Positions 34,994 to 46,797 of a stretch of DNA of 64,000 nt are shown one piece after another. The DNA lies in NCBI RefSeq assembly GCF_014174395.1, contig NZ_JABEQD010000010.1, forward strand, positions 62,001-126,000, read 5' to 3'. This DNA comes from Gluconacetobacter aggeris (GTDB lineage Bacteria; Pseudomonadota; Alphaproteobacteria; Acetobacterales; Acetobacteraceae). Both the position numbers and the translations under genes were made by a program. The notes under the pieces were generated by a model. That model saw only the letters and a list, made by a program, of their open reading frames with translations. It made no database searches and was not told the origin of the DNA. Every line of letters begins with the position of its first letter. Position 1 is the first letter of the stretch.

Positions 34994-37855
34994 TCAATCG
35001 AAGATCACATGGAAATAGGCGCCCCGACCGTAGTACTGGTACTGGTTGATAAAGCTGACATGGCCTTCATACCCGTAGGTATTATATGGCTGCTGGTCGG
35101 CGACATTCATCAGTTCATATTTGAACATCAGATGCGGAATAACCCGGTGCCAGAAAGCCAGGTTCATCGTGAAGAGCGAGCCGAATCCGTAATACAGGCC
35201 CGGTGTGGCACCGAAACTCGTGACATAGCCACCAGAATAATTCGCCGTTACGCGAAGACCGCCATCTATCTGGGGAATCTTCCATGTCACCGCGCCATTT
35301 GCCAGGACGGTCGGCTGGTTGATCAGACTGTGGGTGGTGGCCATCTGCGTCCCGAACATGTACTGCATGCTGCCGTTCATCCACGTCGCATTGGCGGACA
35401 GGTCGAAAACCTGATGCAGGAAACGGATATTTCGCTCCGTAGCGCTGAATTCCAGCCCCATGATCGTCGATCCGTTGGCATTTTCCGGCCGATTGACCGT
35501 ATAAAGCTGGTTGTTGATAGTTTGGAATGAACTAAGAGTATAGATATCGTCTTTAATCCATTTGTCAAAAAACGCCAGACTGACAAATCCGTTATTTTTG
35601 TTGAAATATTTATCGACTGAAATGTCGAAATTCTTGGCTCGACGCGGTCGCAGGTTGGGATTGCCCATCGAGATCGAGCAGTCGGTGATGCTGCCCGGCG
35701 TGCTGGTGTTCCCGCAGCTGATATATTCGGCGGCGGCCAGCTGGCTTGGGTTGGGGCGGCCCACCGTCATGCTGAAGGATGCATGAAGATTGACCGCGTA
35801 GGGAAAGTGATGGATGACATCGACGGACGGTAGCGGATTGAGATACCCGCCATGCGTGACCGTCGTCGCTCCCGTCAGCATGCTGTTGCTGATCTGCGGC
35901 GTCCAACCGGTATAATTCACCGCGTCCGTCCTGACGCCGGCGATGATCACCGTACGCGGCAGGCGATAGCGCAGCGAGACATAGCCATCATACAGATCTT
36001 CCTGGTAGGCATAATCCGACGTGCCGGAATAATATGCCGTCTGCGCGGCATTGAGGGGCAGAGTCGAGAACGGAAAACCGGACACGTTAATGACCGGCAG
36101 GGGTTTCGCGAAACCGACCAGCCTGTAGTCAGGATGCAGGAAGTATTTCGGGTCCAGAACCTGTCCCGTATTGAACATGTCCTCGCTGGCATTGCGTGAA
36201 ATCGACATTTCACGCCATTCGAATCCGGCCGCCACGCCGAAGCCGCGATCGCTCTTTCCGGTGTTCCACGAATAATCCAACCGCGCGGTCGGCAGTTTCT
36301 CAATCGCGCGCTCCGCGTAAATGTCGGCGGAGTCGATCTTGAAGACGGCGTTGTTCCAGAAGCCCGGTTGATCATAACCGGTGATATAGGTCATATTATT
36401 ATTCGGACCACCGCCGCCATAGGTCAGGGACTGATTGGTCGGGTAGGTCCGGGCTTCGAGGTAACGTTCGCCATTGGCATAGGTCTCCCATGTGTAGCCA
36501 GCCTTCAGCGACAGCAGCGATTGCCTGCTGCGCCACTCCAGATGGCCGAGCACACCATAGCTGTCGCGCTGCCACGTATCACCGGTGCGTTGGCTGAGAT
36601 ACACACTGCCGATCTTCTCGCGTCCGCCGGCTCCCGTCTGATGAGTCACGCTGTTGGTGTACATCGTGTCGTAAGAGCCGGTATTGCCCTCACCACGACG
36701 ATAGGCCCATCCCATGACCGAGGCTTGCAGGTTGCTTCTGGTGGGCCTCCACTCGAATCGACCCGAACCGCCGACATTGGTGATCGCATCGGAATAGTCG
36801 GCACTTTGAAATCTGCTCGGCGTCAAAAGGCCATTCCAGCCAGGCAGGGCAGGTGAATTGATCGCTTGCCCGGCGGTATTATAATATTGCGAATAGCCAA
36901 AGGTCTTGCTGGAGTTTCTGACCCGATACTGATAGCGACCCGACAGGACGATACCGAATTCGTTGTCCTTGCCGAACTGGTCAGAGACGATCCCCTTGAC
37001 GCCCTGGCCCCAGTGCGGCGTGCCGCCTTTGGCGCCATCCTTGCCCGCGATGCCCGCCAGGGTGGAATAGATCGCGTCCGCATCGATAAATTTATAGAAT
37101 CCCTTATGGTCGTAGGCACTCATTGGAATCAGGTCCACGACGCCGCCGATGGCGCCGGCATCCTGCTCTGCCGTGAACGATTTATAGATATCCGTCCGCG
37201 CCGTCATGTCGCTCGGGATGTTCTGCAAGTTCACACGTCGCGCCCCGGTTCCGTTTTCTCCCACGGTTGCCAGGGCGATGCCGTCGATGCTGGTATGATT
37301 GAGGTCAGGAGAAATACCGCGCAGGCTGACATAACGCGGCTCGTCGCCATCGGTAATCGCCGTGACCCCAGGCAAAAGGACCAGGGATTGCGCGATGGAC
37401 GATGCACCGCCCAGCGTCTGGATGGGGTCGTAGGCAATACTGTCCACCACGACGTCAGACGCCCTTTTATGCGAGAGAGCGTTGTGATAGCCGATCGCGA
37501 AGACGTCCTCCGTTCCCTCGACCTTCCGTACAATGGTCTCTCTCTTTGTATATTTCCTTACAATAACGACAAATTTTCCGTCGAATCGTTCTATGGACAA
37601 AGGAGAACCCTGCATCATCATGCGAAGGGCTGCCTGGTCGTCCATGCTCCCCCGCACGGCGTGAAACCTCAGGCCTTCGACATCGGCGCCCTTTGCCAGA
37701 ACGCCGATCCCGCATTGCTTCTGCCACTTGGACAGGGCATCCGGCGCGTTTTCGGCCGGGATGTCGAACCGATGCGTTGCCGCCCTGGCCGCATCTGCAA
37801 AATAGAGGCTTGTCCCCATAAGAATTGCGGAAAAAGGACAAATGAACCGACGCAT
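34994..37855 (-). CDS. TonB-dependent transducer/receptor with STN signalling domain
   Basis: 953 residues from the ATG at 37855; a GTG one codon earlier is possible. A signal peptide (to about ADAARA) is followed by an STN domain: HRFDIPAENAPDALSKWQKQ, GLRFHAVRGSMDDQAALRMM and MQGSPLSIERFDGKFVV. The plug has ASSIAQSLVLLPGVTAITDG and VSLRGISPDLNHTSIDGIAL. A long beta-barrel ends in YHVIFD, close to but not exactly a terminal Phe. The STN domain signals to a FecR-type partner, encoded divergently at 38844 with its sigma factor. The downstream phosphoesterase suggests an organophosphate-linked ligand rather than an iron chelate (inference). Confidence 0.9.
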   Translation of the reverse strand: MRRFICPFSAILMGTSLYFADAARAATHRFDIPAENAPDALSKWQKQCGIGVLAKGADVEGLRFHAVRGSMDDQAALRMMMQGSPLSIERFDGKFVVIVRKYTKRETIVRKVEGTEDVFAIGYHNALSHKRASDVVVDSIAYDPIQTLGGASSIAQSLVLLPGVTAITDGDEPRYVSLRGISPDLNHTSIDGIALATVGENGTGARRVNLQNIPSDMTARTDIYKSFTAEQDAGAIGGVVDLIPMSAYDHKGFYKFIDADAIYSTLAGIAGKDGAKGGTPHWGQGVKGIVSDQFGKDNEFGIVLSGRYQYRVRNSSKTFGYSQYYNTAGQAINSPALPGWNGLLTPSRFQSADYSDAITNVGGSGRFEWRPTRSNLQASVMGWAYRRGEGNTGSYDTMYTNSVTHQTGAGGREKIGSVYLSQRTGDTWQRDSYGVLGHLEWRSRQSLLSLKAGYTWETYANGERYLEARTYPTNQSLTYGGGGPNNNMTYITGYDQPGFWNNAVFKIDSADIYAERAIEKLPTARLDYSWNTGKSDRGFGVAAGFEWREMSISRNASEDMFNTGQVLDPKYFLHPDYRLVGFAKPLPVINVSGFPFSTLPLNAAQTAYYSGTSDYAYQEDLYDGYVSLRYRLPRTVIIAGVRTDAVNYTGWTPQISNSMLTGATTVTHGGYLNPLPSVDVIHHFPYAVNLHASFSMTVGRPNPSQLAAAEYISCGNTSTPGSITDCSISMGNPNLRPRRAKNFDISVDKYFNKNNGFVSLAFFDKWIKDDIYTLSSFQTINNQLYTVNRPENANGSTIMGLEFSATERNIRFLHQVFDLSANATWMNGSMQYMFGTQMATTHSLINQPTVLANGAVTWKIPQIDGGLRVTANYSGGYVTSFGATPGLYYGFGSLFTMNLAFWHRVIPHLMFKYELMNVADQQPYNTYGYEGHVSFINQYQYYGRGAYFHVIFD

Positions 37856-38144
37856 CACGCTCGAACCTCAGGGTTTGTGAAAAGCACAGCTAAGACGAGC
37901 GGCGATGTCGTTTTTCCCTCCCCGATGACCATAATTATTGTGAAAATTATATGACGGAAATATTGAGGATAATTTCCGTCTCGGCGCGCTCGCCCTTAAA
38001 GCATGGAAAAGGCTTTGTTTCATGAGGGCGGCCTTCAACAGCACGCGGCAGCGGCCGATCGTCAGCGGCCCGTGCCTGGCTTTAAGGGCGGAAGCGAGGC
38101 GTGATAGGTAGCCACCGTGATCTGGCAGGGGATGCCGCAAGGCC
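37856..38144. promoter_or_regulatory. Divergent regulatory region between TonB transducer and sigma factor
   Basis: 289 bases with no gene. The part next to the receptor (about 37918-37975) is AT-rich (AATTATTGTGAAAATTATATG), the likely position of an ECF-dependent receptor promoter. The half next to the sigma factor is GC-rich. I cannot point to specific -35/-10 boxes. Confidence 0.45.
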
Positions 38145-38771
38145 GTGGAAGAAACCAGCAGGACAGAACGCGGGGAGAGGCCTCCGAAGCCTCTCGATGA
38201 GTCCCGACTGGCATGGATCATTGACCATGTGTTGCCGCATGAGCGTGAGGTGAGGCAGTGGCTCAGGCGGTTCACGCTGGTCGATCCCGACGACGTCATC
38301 CAGGAATGTTATGCCCGTCTTTGCGCGGGGCCGGAGCGAGAAATCCTGAACGGGAGGGCCCTTTTCTTTCGCTGCGCCCATAATCTGGTCATCGAGGAGG
38401 CGCGCAAGGCGAACGTCCGCTATGTTGGCCAAGCCCTCGCATTCGATGACGGGCACGAGCCCATGACCCAGCTTACTCCGGAAAGGCATGCCGCATCGCG
38501 ACAGGAGATGGCGCGTATCAGGGGACGCGTGCTGAGTCTGCCGAAGGAATATCGCGACGCTTTTCTGCTGCGTAAGATCTATTGCATGACCTACAATCAG
38601 ATCGCGAAAAAACTCGGCATCACAAGACGCACGGTCGAGCGCCGCGTTCTGCGCGGGCTCAAGCTGATTTCGGATGATCTTGAAAGCACAACGATGTCAG
38701 TGTCGTCCGAAGAAATGGCGGGAGATGATACGTTCGATCATGTACGGAAACCCGAGAAGATAAAGAAATAG
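38145..38771 (+). CDS. ECF RNA polymerase sigma factor, FecI-like
   Basis: 208 residues from a GTG. Region 2 is about 32-91 (LPHEREVRQWLRRF, VDPDDVIQECYARLC, then FFRCAHNLVIEEARKANV). Region 4 is about 124-178 (LPKEYRDAFLLRKIYCMTYN, then QIAKKLGITRRTVERRVLRG). The polar C-terminal tail of about 25 residues is longer than in FecI. It is 72 bases upstream of the FecR-like gene and divergent from the STN-type receptor, the classic surface-signalling layout. Confidence 0.87.
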   Translation: MEETSRTERGERPPKPLDESRLAWIIDHVLPHEREVRQWLRRFTLVDPDDVIQECYARLCAGPEREILNGRALFFRCAHNLVIEEARKANVRYVGQALAFDDGHEPMTQLTPERHAASRQEMARIRGRVLSLPKEYRDAFLLRKIYCMTYNQIAKKLGITRRTVERRVLRGLKLISDDLESTTMSVSSEEMAGDDTFDHVRKPEKIKK

Positions 38772-38843
38772 CGACCGATATATGATGGACTTCTATATGC
38801 GGGGCAGGAAAATGACACATATGATGCATCTCCCGGAGATCGC

Positions 38844-39779
38844 GTGACAGCCGCCGTGCGGAAGATCGGAACACAGCGCGCGAGACAGGCGGAAGAATGG
38901 ATTATCCGCCAGGACGGCGAGCCGTTGCCCGCAACCGATTCCGCGCGTTTGGACGCCTGGCTGAAGGAAGACAGCCGCAATTTTGGCGCATATGTACGGG
39001 CTGCCGCGCTTTACCGCGCGCTGGACTATGCCGCCGCGCCGCAGAGCATGCCGGTCAATGCGCGGTTTCCTGTCTCGCGGCGAATGGCGATCGCCGGGGC
39101 CGCCGCCGCGTGCGGGGCCCTCTTCGTCACGAAGCGCGTGCCGCCGGACCCGCTCTTTTTTGTGCGCCATGCCCATGAAGCGCCCCGGCGCTATGCGTGG
39201 CAGGGGAATGTTCTTATCCTCGACGCTCTGTCGGACATGGATGTACCCCAGAGTTCCAGGGGGAGCGTCCAAGTGTTGAGCGGCCGTATCGGGGTGGAAG
39301 GAACGGGAAGCGGGTGCCACCTGTCCGCCGGCGGTTTCAGCGTGCAGACACGTCATGCGGATTTCGACCTGTCGGTACATCGCGATGGGATTGAACTGGT
39401 CAATTATGGCGGAGACGTCCGGGTGTCCTCCCATGGCTCCGTCATGCGCCTGGACGCACCAGCCGTTTACCGGTTGTCGCTGCCTGCCGAAGGCACGCCG
39501 GCCGTCGCCCGCCATGACAGCATGAAGGATGCCGAATCCCTGACCAGGCGGGCCTGGCGCGGCGGGCAGATCGTGCTACGAAACACGTCCCTTGTCGCTG
39601 CTGCGTCGCAGTTTATGAAATATTCGCCGATCGTCATTTCCATCGACAATCCCGTTCTTGCCGACCAGCTTGTGACTGGCCGCTTCAGCCTGCTTCAACC
39701 CTACGATTTCGCTCGCGCTGTGCAGAAACTGTTTCGGTGCGGCCTTCAGGCGACGAAGGACCGGATTGTCCTGACATGA
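38844..39779 (+). CDS. FecR-like anti-sigma / signal-transmitting protein
   Basis: 311 residues from a GTG preceded by GGAG. The N-terminal DUF4880-type cytoplasmic domain is RARQAEEWIIRQDGEPLPAT then DSARLDAWLKEDSRNFGAYV. A hydrophobic segment near 79-94 (MAIAGAAAACGALFVT) crosses the inner membrane. The periplasmic FecR domain covers about 125-225. The C-terminal SLVAAASQFMKYSPIVISID resembles an STN-type domain. It would carry the receptor's signal to the sigma factor. Confidence 0.85.
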   Translation: MTAAVRKIGTQRARQAEEWIIRQDGEPLPATDSARLDAWLKEDSRNFGAYVRAAALYRALDYAAAPQSMPVNARFPVSRRMAIAGAAAACGALFVTKRVPPDPLFFVRHAHEAPRRYAWQGNVLILDALSDMDVPQSSRGSVQVLSGRIGVEGTGSGCHLSAGGFSVQTRHADFDLSVHRDGIELVNYGGDVRVSSHGSVMRLDAPAVYRLSLPAEGTPAVARHDSMKDAESLTRRAWRGGQIVLRNTSLVAAASQFMKYSPIVISIDNPVLADQLVTGRFSLLQPYDFARAVQKLFRCGLQATKDRIVLT

Positions 39780-40124
39780 CCGAAGGCTGCGTGTGGCAAA
39801 TCGCCACATATAGGCTGTTGCGGATGCGCGTCTATCTGTTGAACGGCGATACGCCCCGTCGATTCAACGACTACACGCAGACAATTGCGCCGTCATCCAC
39901 TATACGGAGTGCCTGACCCCGGCCGGGATCGGGCGACGCCATGCTCGACAACGCCGGTCACAAGGCGCCCAGCCCGGCCATGATCCGACGGTTTTCGCAG
40001 GCCATACGCGAGCGCCCCCTGCTCGAAGGGGGGCGGCTATCGGCGGGATCACCTGCGCGCTGGCGCAACGTGTCGAAATTGCCGACAGTCGGCGCCCATT
40101 GGCATGCCCAGAGACGAACTGAAA
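39780..40124. other. Intergenic region between fecR-like gene and tRNA-Ser
   Basis: 345 bases; no gene recognised. A hairpin CGCCCCCT/AGGGGGGCG lies at 40013-40035 without a T run. Small open frames on both strands look random. This is the 3' side of the tRNA gene, where an integrated element would join, but no integrase or repeat of the tRNA end is visible. Confidence 0.5.
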
Positions 40125-40214
<90 letters not shown>

Positions 40215-40334
40215 GTCTTCGCTAGCGGCGATGGATCGGGCTTATAGGGTGGTGCCGCAGGGCGTGCAAGAGACCTTGATGCGTTTTTCCGACATAATAT
40301 TCCCCCCTCTCCCGCCCAGCCGATCAATCGGCGG

Positions 40335-40363
40335 TTGACGGCGCGCGGCAGCCGGCAGTAAAA
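40335..40363 (+). promoter_or_regulatory. Possible sigma-70-type promoter for rplU-rpmA
   Basis: TTGACG (40335-40340) is followed after 17-18 bases by GTAAAA/TAAAAG. It is the best match in the 280-base leader between tRNA-Ser and rplU, about 130 bases before the start codon. The -10 element is weak. Confidence 0.35.
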
Positions 40364-40494
40364 GCCGCACCTCGCCCCCGCGCTGACGAGGGGTAGCCGT
40401 GTCCGCACGGCCAATAAAAAAAAGCGACTGGGTCGCGTCGCCTGTCCCGCCACGGGGCCGCACGCGCCAAGAGATCGGAAAGACAGGTTAGAAC

Positions 40495-40809
40495 ATGTTT
40501 GCAGTCATTCGTACCGGCGGAAAGCAGTATCGCGTTTCCCCCAACACCGTCCTGAAGGTCGAGAAGCTGGAAGCCGAAGCCGGCTCCACCATCACCTTCA
40601 CCGACGTCCTCGCCGTCGGCGGCGAGAGCGGCACGACGATCGGCGCCCCGCTGGTCCCCGGCGCCACCGTGACCGCCACGGTCATCGCGCAGGACCGTCT
40701 GGACACGGTCATCATCTTCAAGAAGCGCCGCCGGCAGAACAGCCGCCGCAAGAACGGCCATCGCCAGCCCGTCACCGTGCTGCGCATCGCCGAGATCAAC
40801 GCCGCCTGA
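40495..40809 (+). CDS. rplU: 50S ribosomal protein L21
   Basis: 104 residues, the usual length. [15 protein letters not shown] opens the protein, and the [17 protein letters not shown] segment near the C-terminus binds 23S rRNA. It is followed 69 bases later by rpmA, the standard rplU-rpmA-obg order. Confidence 0.98.
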   Translation: MFAVIRTGGKQYRVSPNTVLKVEKLEAEAGSTITFTDVLAVGGESGTTIGAPLVPGATVTATVIAQDRLDTVIIFKKRRRQNSRRKNGHRQPVTVLRIAEINAA

Positions 40810-40878
40810 ACCCGCCAGGCGGCCTAACAGCGCCGCCGGCAGGCTTATCAGGTCAGTTCAGAGTCAGGAGTTCAGGCA

Positions 40879-43444
<2,566 letters not shown>

Positions 43445-43450
<6 letters not shown>

Positions 43451-43602
43451 GCGGAAATGCGCGCTGGTGGCGATCCGACGCGCGTTTCCTGCGCTCCGAT
43501 GCTCACGGCCATCAAGGCCGCTCCGCTTCGGTGCTCGGAAACACACGCCGGCCGCGCCGCTTCGCGGCGCTCTCGCTCACCAGCCCACATTTCCGCCCAG
43601 GC
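43445..43602. repeat. Dispersed palindromic element, full copy B
   Basis: 158 bases. Ends GCCTGAGCGGAAATG and CATTTCCGCCCAGGC pair with few mismatches. The interior is nearly the same as 47253-47410 and contains the core TGCTCACGGCC...CAAGGCCGCT. It begins within the last codons of proB and ends just before the convergent proline-rich protein gene (stop at 43632). Confidence 0.85.
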
Positions 43603-43631
43603 TTTGACGGTCTGACGGGAGTGCCCGCCGT

Positions 43632-44348
43632 TCAGGTTCTAGGGGGCCAGCGCAAGGTGGGCTCCGACCGGGGCCTCTCATCCCATTCATCGTCGCGCTG
43701 CGGCCGGACCGCGCGCTCGTCAGGCACGCGATAGGCCGGCCGAAACGGCGCCTCTTCGGCTGCCGGCGGCGCGTCGGGAACGGTCGGCGGCGGCATATGA
43801 GGCGGCCGTGCCTCTTCCGGCGGCACGAAAAAAATCGGATCGCGCGGGGCGGCGGCCGGCCGGTCATGCCAGGGCATGGGCCGGCTGGCATCATGCGAAA
43901 CCGGTGCGCCCGAACGCGGAACATAGGCCGGCGGCTCGACCGGCGGCGCGGCGCGTACACTGGCCGGCGCCGAAGGCGGCGGATCGAAACGGGTCGGACG
44001 CGCCGAAACCGGCCGCTCGGGCCGCGCCACATAGGCATCGCTGGCCGAAACGGGCCCGGGCGACCGCACGGGCGGCGGCGCGGGGGCCACAGGTTCCACC
44101 ACCGGCGCGGCAGCCGCCGCCGGGCGCGGGGCCGGCACCGAAACCGGTGCCCGCTCCTCGGGCCGAAGGGCCAGCACGCGCAATTCGGCCTGCAGATCCT
44201 CGATCTGCAACGCCAGGGCATCCAGCCGCCCCTTCACGCCGAACACCGCGAACGGCACCAGCATCCAGAGGAAGATGAACAGCATCCCCAGGATCAGCAG
44301 CACAAGCTGCAGCCACCAGGGCATCCAGTCGGAAAACGGAAACGGCAT
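43632..44348 (-). CDS. Proline/alanine-rich inner-membrane-anchored protein
   Basis: 238 residues from the ATG at 44348 (an ATG 13 codons earlier is possible). A hydrophobic anchor LQLVLLILGMLFIFLWMLV (about 13-31) is followed by a short coiled-coil-like stretch (RLDALALQIEDLQAELRVLA). A long low-complexity tail rich in Pro, Ala, Arg and Glu completes it. No catalytic motif is seen. The layout suggests a membrane-tethered, mostly disordered protein facing the cytoplasm or periplasm. The function is unknown. Confidence 0.72.
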   Translation of the reverse strand: MPFPFSDWMPWWLQLVLLILGMLFIFLWMLVPFAVFGVKGRLDALALQIEDLQAELRVLALRPEERAPVSVPAPRPAAAAAPVVEPVAPAPPPVRSPGPVSASDAYVARPERPVSARPTRFDPPPSAPASVRAAPPVEPPAYVPRSGAPVSHDASRPMPWHDRPAAAPRDPIFFVPPEEARPPHMPPPTVPDAPPAAEEAPFRPAYRVPDERAVRPQRDDEWDERPRSEPTLRWPPRT

Positions 44349-44433
44349 CTGCGCACGACCACGGAAAAAACGAACCCCGCCGCGCATGTGACCAGATCAG
44401 CCACCACCCGCGCAAGGATCGCGTGAACGCCTA

Positions 44434-44598
44434 GAGACTGCTTCAAAAGCCCCGCTGGCGGTGGCCTGACGGCGCTTTTCTGCGCTTCGGTGCTCACGGC
44501 CCACAAGGCCGCTCCGCTCCGATGCTCAAAAACCACCGCCAGACGCGCGGCTGACACCGCGCTTCCACTCACCATCGGGGCTTTTGCAGCAGCCTCTC
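44434..44598. repeat. Dispersed palindromic element, full copy C
   Basis: 165 bases. The ends GAGACTGCTTCAAAAGCCCCG and CGGGGCTTTTGCAGCAGCCTCTC form a stem with a perfect CAAAAGCCCCG core. The interior has TGCTCACGGCCCACAAGGCC. The arms are unrelated to those of copies B and E, so the arms vary while the core is kept. Confidence 0.82.
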
Positions 44599-44629
44599 AA
44601 TACCCGAGACAAACATCCCTTGAAACGTA

Positions 44630-44781
44630 AAGTCTGCCTTGAAAGCTGGCCTGCTGAGCGAGAGCGGCGCGTCCGGCGTGTATTTTCGAGCATCGGAGCG
44701 GAGCGGCCTTGTGGGCCGTGAGCACCGAAGCACAGAAAATGCGCGTCGGGTCGCCAGCAGGGCGGCTTTCAAGGCAGACTT
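44630..44781. repeat. Dispersed palindromic element, full copy D (inverted)
   Basis: 152 bases in the opposite orientation to copy C, 31 bases from it. A perfect 17-bp terminal inverted repeat AAGTCTGCCTTGAAAGC / GCTTTCAAGGCAGACTT bounds the same core (on this strand GGCCTTGTGGGCCGTGAGCA). Its right end runs into the gapR stop codon at 44780. Confidence 0.85.
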
Positions 44782-45055
44782 ACATGCCCAGGGCGCGGCG
44801 GTAGATGTCCAGCAGCGTCTCCTGCTCTTCCACCTCGGCCGGCTCCTGCTTGCGCAGGCGGATGATCTGGCGGATGACCTTCACGTCGAAGCCGGCCGAT
44901 TTCGCTTCGGTGAAAATGTCCTTGATGTCGCCGGCCAGGGCCTTGCGCTCTTCTTCCAGGCGCTCGACACGCTCGATAATGCTGCGCAGCCGGTCCGCCG
45001 CAATCCCGCCGACCGCCGCCGCCTTGTCGTCATCACCGAAATTTTCCGCGTCCAT
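44780..45055 (-). CDS. gapR: GapR-like DNA-binding protein (DUF2312)
   Basis: 91 residues from MDAENFGDDD; an ATG seven codons upstream (45076) is possible, but 91 fits the family. It is almost entirely helical: RLRSIIERVERLEEERKALA then GDIKDIFTEAKSAGFDVKVI and RQIIRLRKQEPAEVEEQETL. GapR of Caulobacter is a nucleoid-associated protein that clamps overtwisted DNA ahead of replication and transcription. Its stop overlaps the right end of element D. Confidence 0.85.
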   Translation of the reverse strand: MDAENFGDDDKAAAVGGIAADRLRSIIERVERLEEERKALAGDIKDIFTEAKSAGFDVKVIRQIIRLRKQEPAEVEEQETLLDIYRRALGM

Positions 45056-45315
45056 GGAACGGCCTGCCTCCAGCATGGGGATGGAATCTCGCCCCTCCGA
45101 TCCGCCCCGGATCGAGGATCGGGCCGCAACCGGTCAGGGAACGGGGGGCTTATCGTGACGGTGGCGGCCGGTCAATGGCAACTTGACAGGGTACGGGGCC
45201 TCGGCCCAAACCCGTGCAGGCAGGTCATCCCCCCCCATGACAACGGTGCCGGTCTCGACAAAGGCCATGTGCGCCCCCGCAATGCTCCGACCCGATGCAA
45301 GGAGGCCGTATTTCG

Positions 45316-46797
45316 ATGCCCCAGCTCCCTCCCGTTGATGTTTTCGACTATATCGTCTTCGGTGCCACCGGCGACCTGACGATGCGCAAGCTGCTGCCGG
45401 CGCTGTATTATCGCTACCGCGACGGGCAGATCCCCGATCAGTCCCGCATCATCGGCACCGCGCGCTCCCCTCTGTCACGCGCCGACTATCAGGAGCGCGC
45501 CGAAAAGGCCCTGACCGAGTTCGTCAAGCCGGCGGACCTCGACGGGGCCACCGCGCGCCGCTTCCTCGACCTGCTGCATTATGTCAGCCTGAACGGCGCC
45601 GAAGCCGACAGCACCTGGCCCGCGCTGAAGGGCCTGCTGGAACAGGCGCCCAAGGACCGTATCCGCGTCTACTACCTGGCCACCGCCCCCGGCCTGTACG
45701 GCCAGATCTGCGAGAATCTCAGCGCCCAGGGGCTGGTGACCGGGCAGTCGCGCGTGGTGCTGGAAAAGCCGATCGGCACCGACCTGCAAAGCGCCGACGC
45801 GATCAACGACCATGTCGGCCGGTACTTCCCCGAAAACCACATCTTCCGCATCGACCATTACCTGGGCAAGGAAACGGTCCAGAACCTGATCGCCCTGCGC
45901 TTCGCCAACCCGGTGTTCGAGCGCCTGTGGTCCAGCGACGCGATCGACTATGTCCAGATCACGGCGGCCGAAACGGTGGGCGTCGAAAGCCGCGGACCGT
46001 ATTACGACAAGTCCGGCGCGCTGCGCGACATGATCCAGAACCACCTGCTGCAGGTGCTGTGCCTGGTGGCGATGGACCCGCCCGGCTCGCTGGAGGCCGA
46101 CAGCCTGCGCAACGAGAAGCTGAAGGTGCTGCGCGCCCTGCGCCCCATCGCGCCCGGCGACGTGGCGGCCTTCACGGTGCGCGGCCAGTACGCACGCGGC
46201 CGCACCGGTGACGGCCACACCCTGCCCAGCTATCTGGAAGATCTGGGCGAGGACGCCACCAGCAACACCGAAACCTACGTCGCCATCCGGGCCGAGATCC
46301 ATTCCTGGCGCTGGGGCAACGTGCCGTTCTACCTGCGCTCGGGCAAGCGCCTGGCCGAGAAGTGCAGCGAGATCGTCATCCAGTTCAAGGCCGCCCCCTG
46401 GTCGATCTTCCCCGGCACCCCGCGCGCCAACCGGCTGGTGATCCGCATCCAGCCAGACGAGGGCGTGACCCTGTCGGTCTCGACCAAGGACCCGACCCCC
46501 ACCGACAGCCTGACCCTGCGCCAGGCCGACATCAACATCGCCTTCGAGAAGGCATTCGGCACCCGCTACCCCGACGCCTATGAGCGCCTGCTGCTCGACG
46601 TGGTGCGCGGCGACCCGATCCTGTTCATCCGCCGCGACGAGGTCGAGGCCGCATGGCGCTGGGTCGACCCGATCCTGCGCGGCTGGGCCGAGAACAAGGC
46701 CCCCCTCCAGACCTATCCGGCCGGAAGCTGGGGCCCCGAAGCCGCCCGCGCGCTGCTGGCCGAGGACGGCCATGCGTGGCATGAGGACATGACATGA
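45316..46797 (+). CDS. zwf: Glucose-6-phosphate 1-dehydrogenase
   Basis: 493 residues from the ATG with AGGAGG ten bases upstream; an in-frame ATG at 45295 has no such site. NAD(P)-binding GATGDLTMRK (16-25), the active-site RIDHYLGKE (178-186), and the family C-terminal domain with RSGKRLAEKCSEIVIQFK are all present. It oxidises glucose-6-phosphate to 6-phosphogluconolactone and feeds the pentose-phosphate pathway, the main sugar route in acetic acid bacteria. It overlaps the next gene by 4 bases. Confidence 0.97.
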   Translation: MPQLPPVDVFDYIVFGATGDLTMRKLLPALYYRYRDGQIPDQSRIIGTARSPLSRADYQERAEKALTEFVKPADLDGATARRFLDLLHYVSLNGAEADSTWPALKGLLEQAPKDRIRVYYLATAPGLYGQICENLSAQGLVTGQSRVVLEKPIGTDLQSADAINDHVGRYFPENHIFRIDHYLGKETVQNLIALRFANPVFERLWSSDAIDYVQITAAETVGVESRGPYYDKSGALRDMIQNHLLQVLCLVAMDPPGSLEADSLRNEKLKVLRALRPIAPGDVAAFTVRGQYARGRTGDGHTLPSYLEDLGEDATSNTETYVAIRAEIHSWRWGNVPFYLRSGKRLAEKCSEIVIQFKAAPWSIFPGTPRANRLVIRIQPDEGVTLSVSTKDPTPTDSLTLRQADINIAFEKAFGTRYPDAYERLLLDVVRGDPILFIRRDEVEAAWRWVDPILRGWAENKAPLQTYPAGSWGPEAARALLAEDGHAWHEDMT

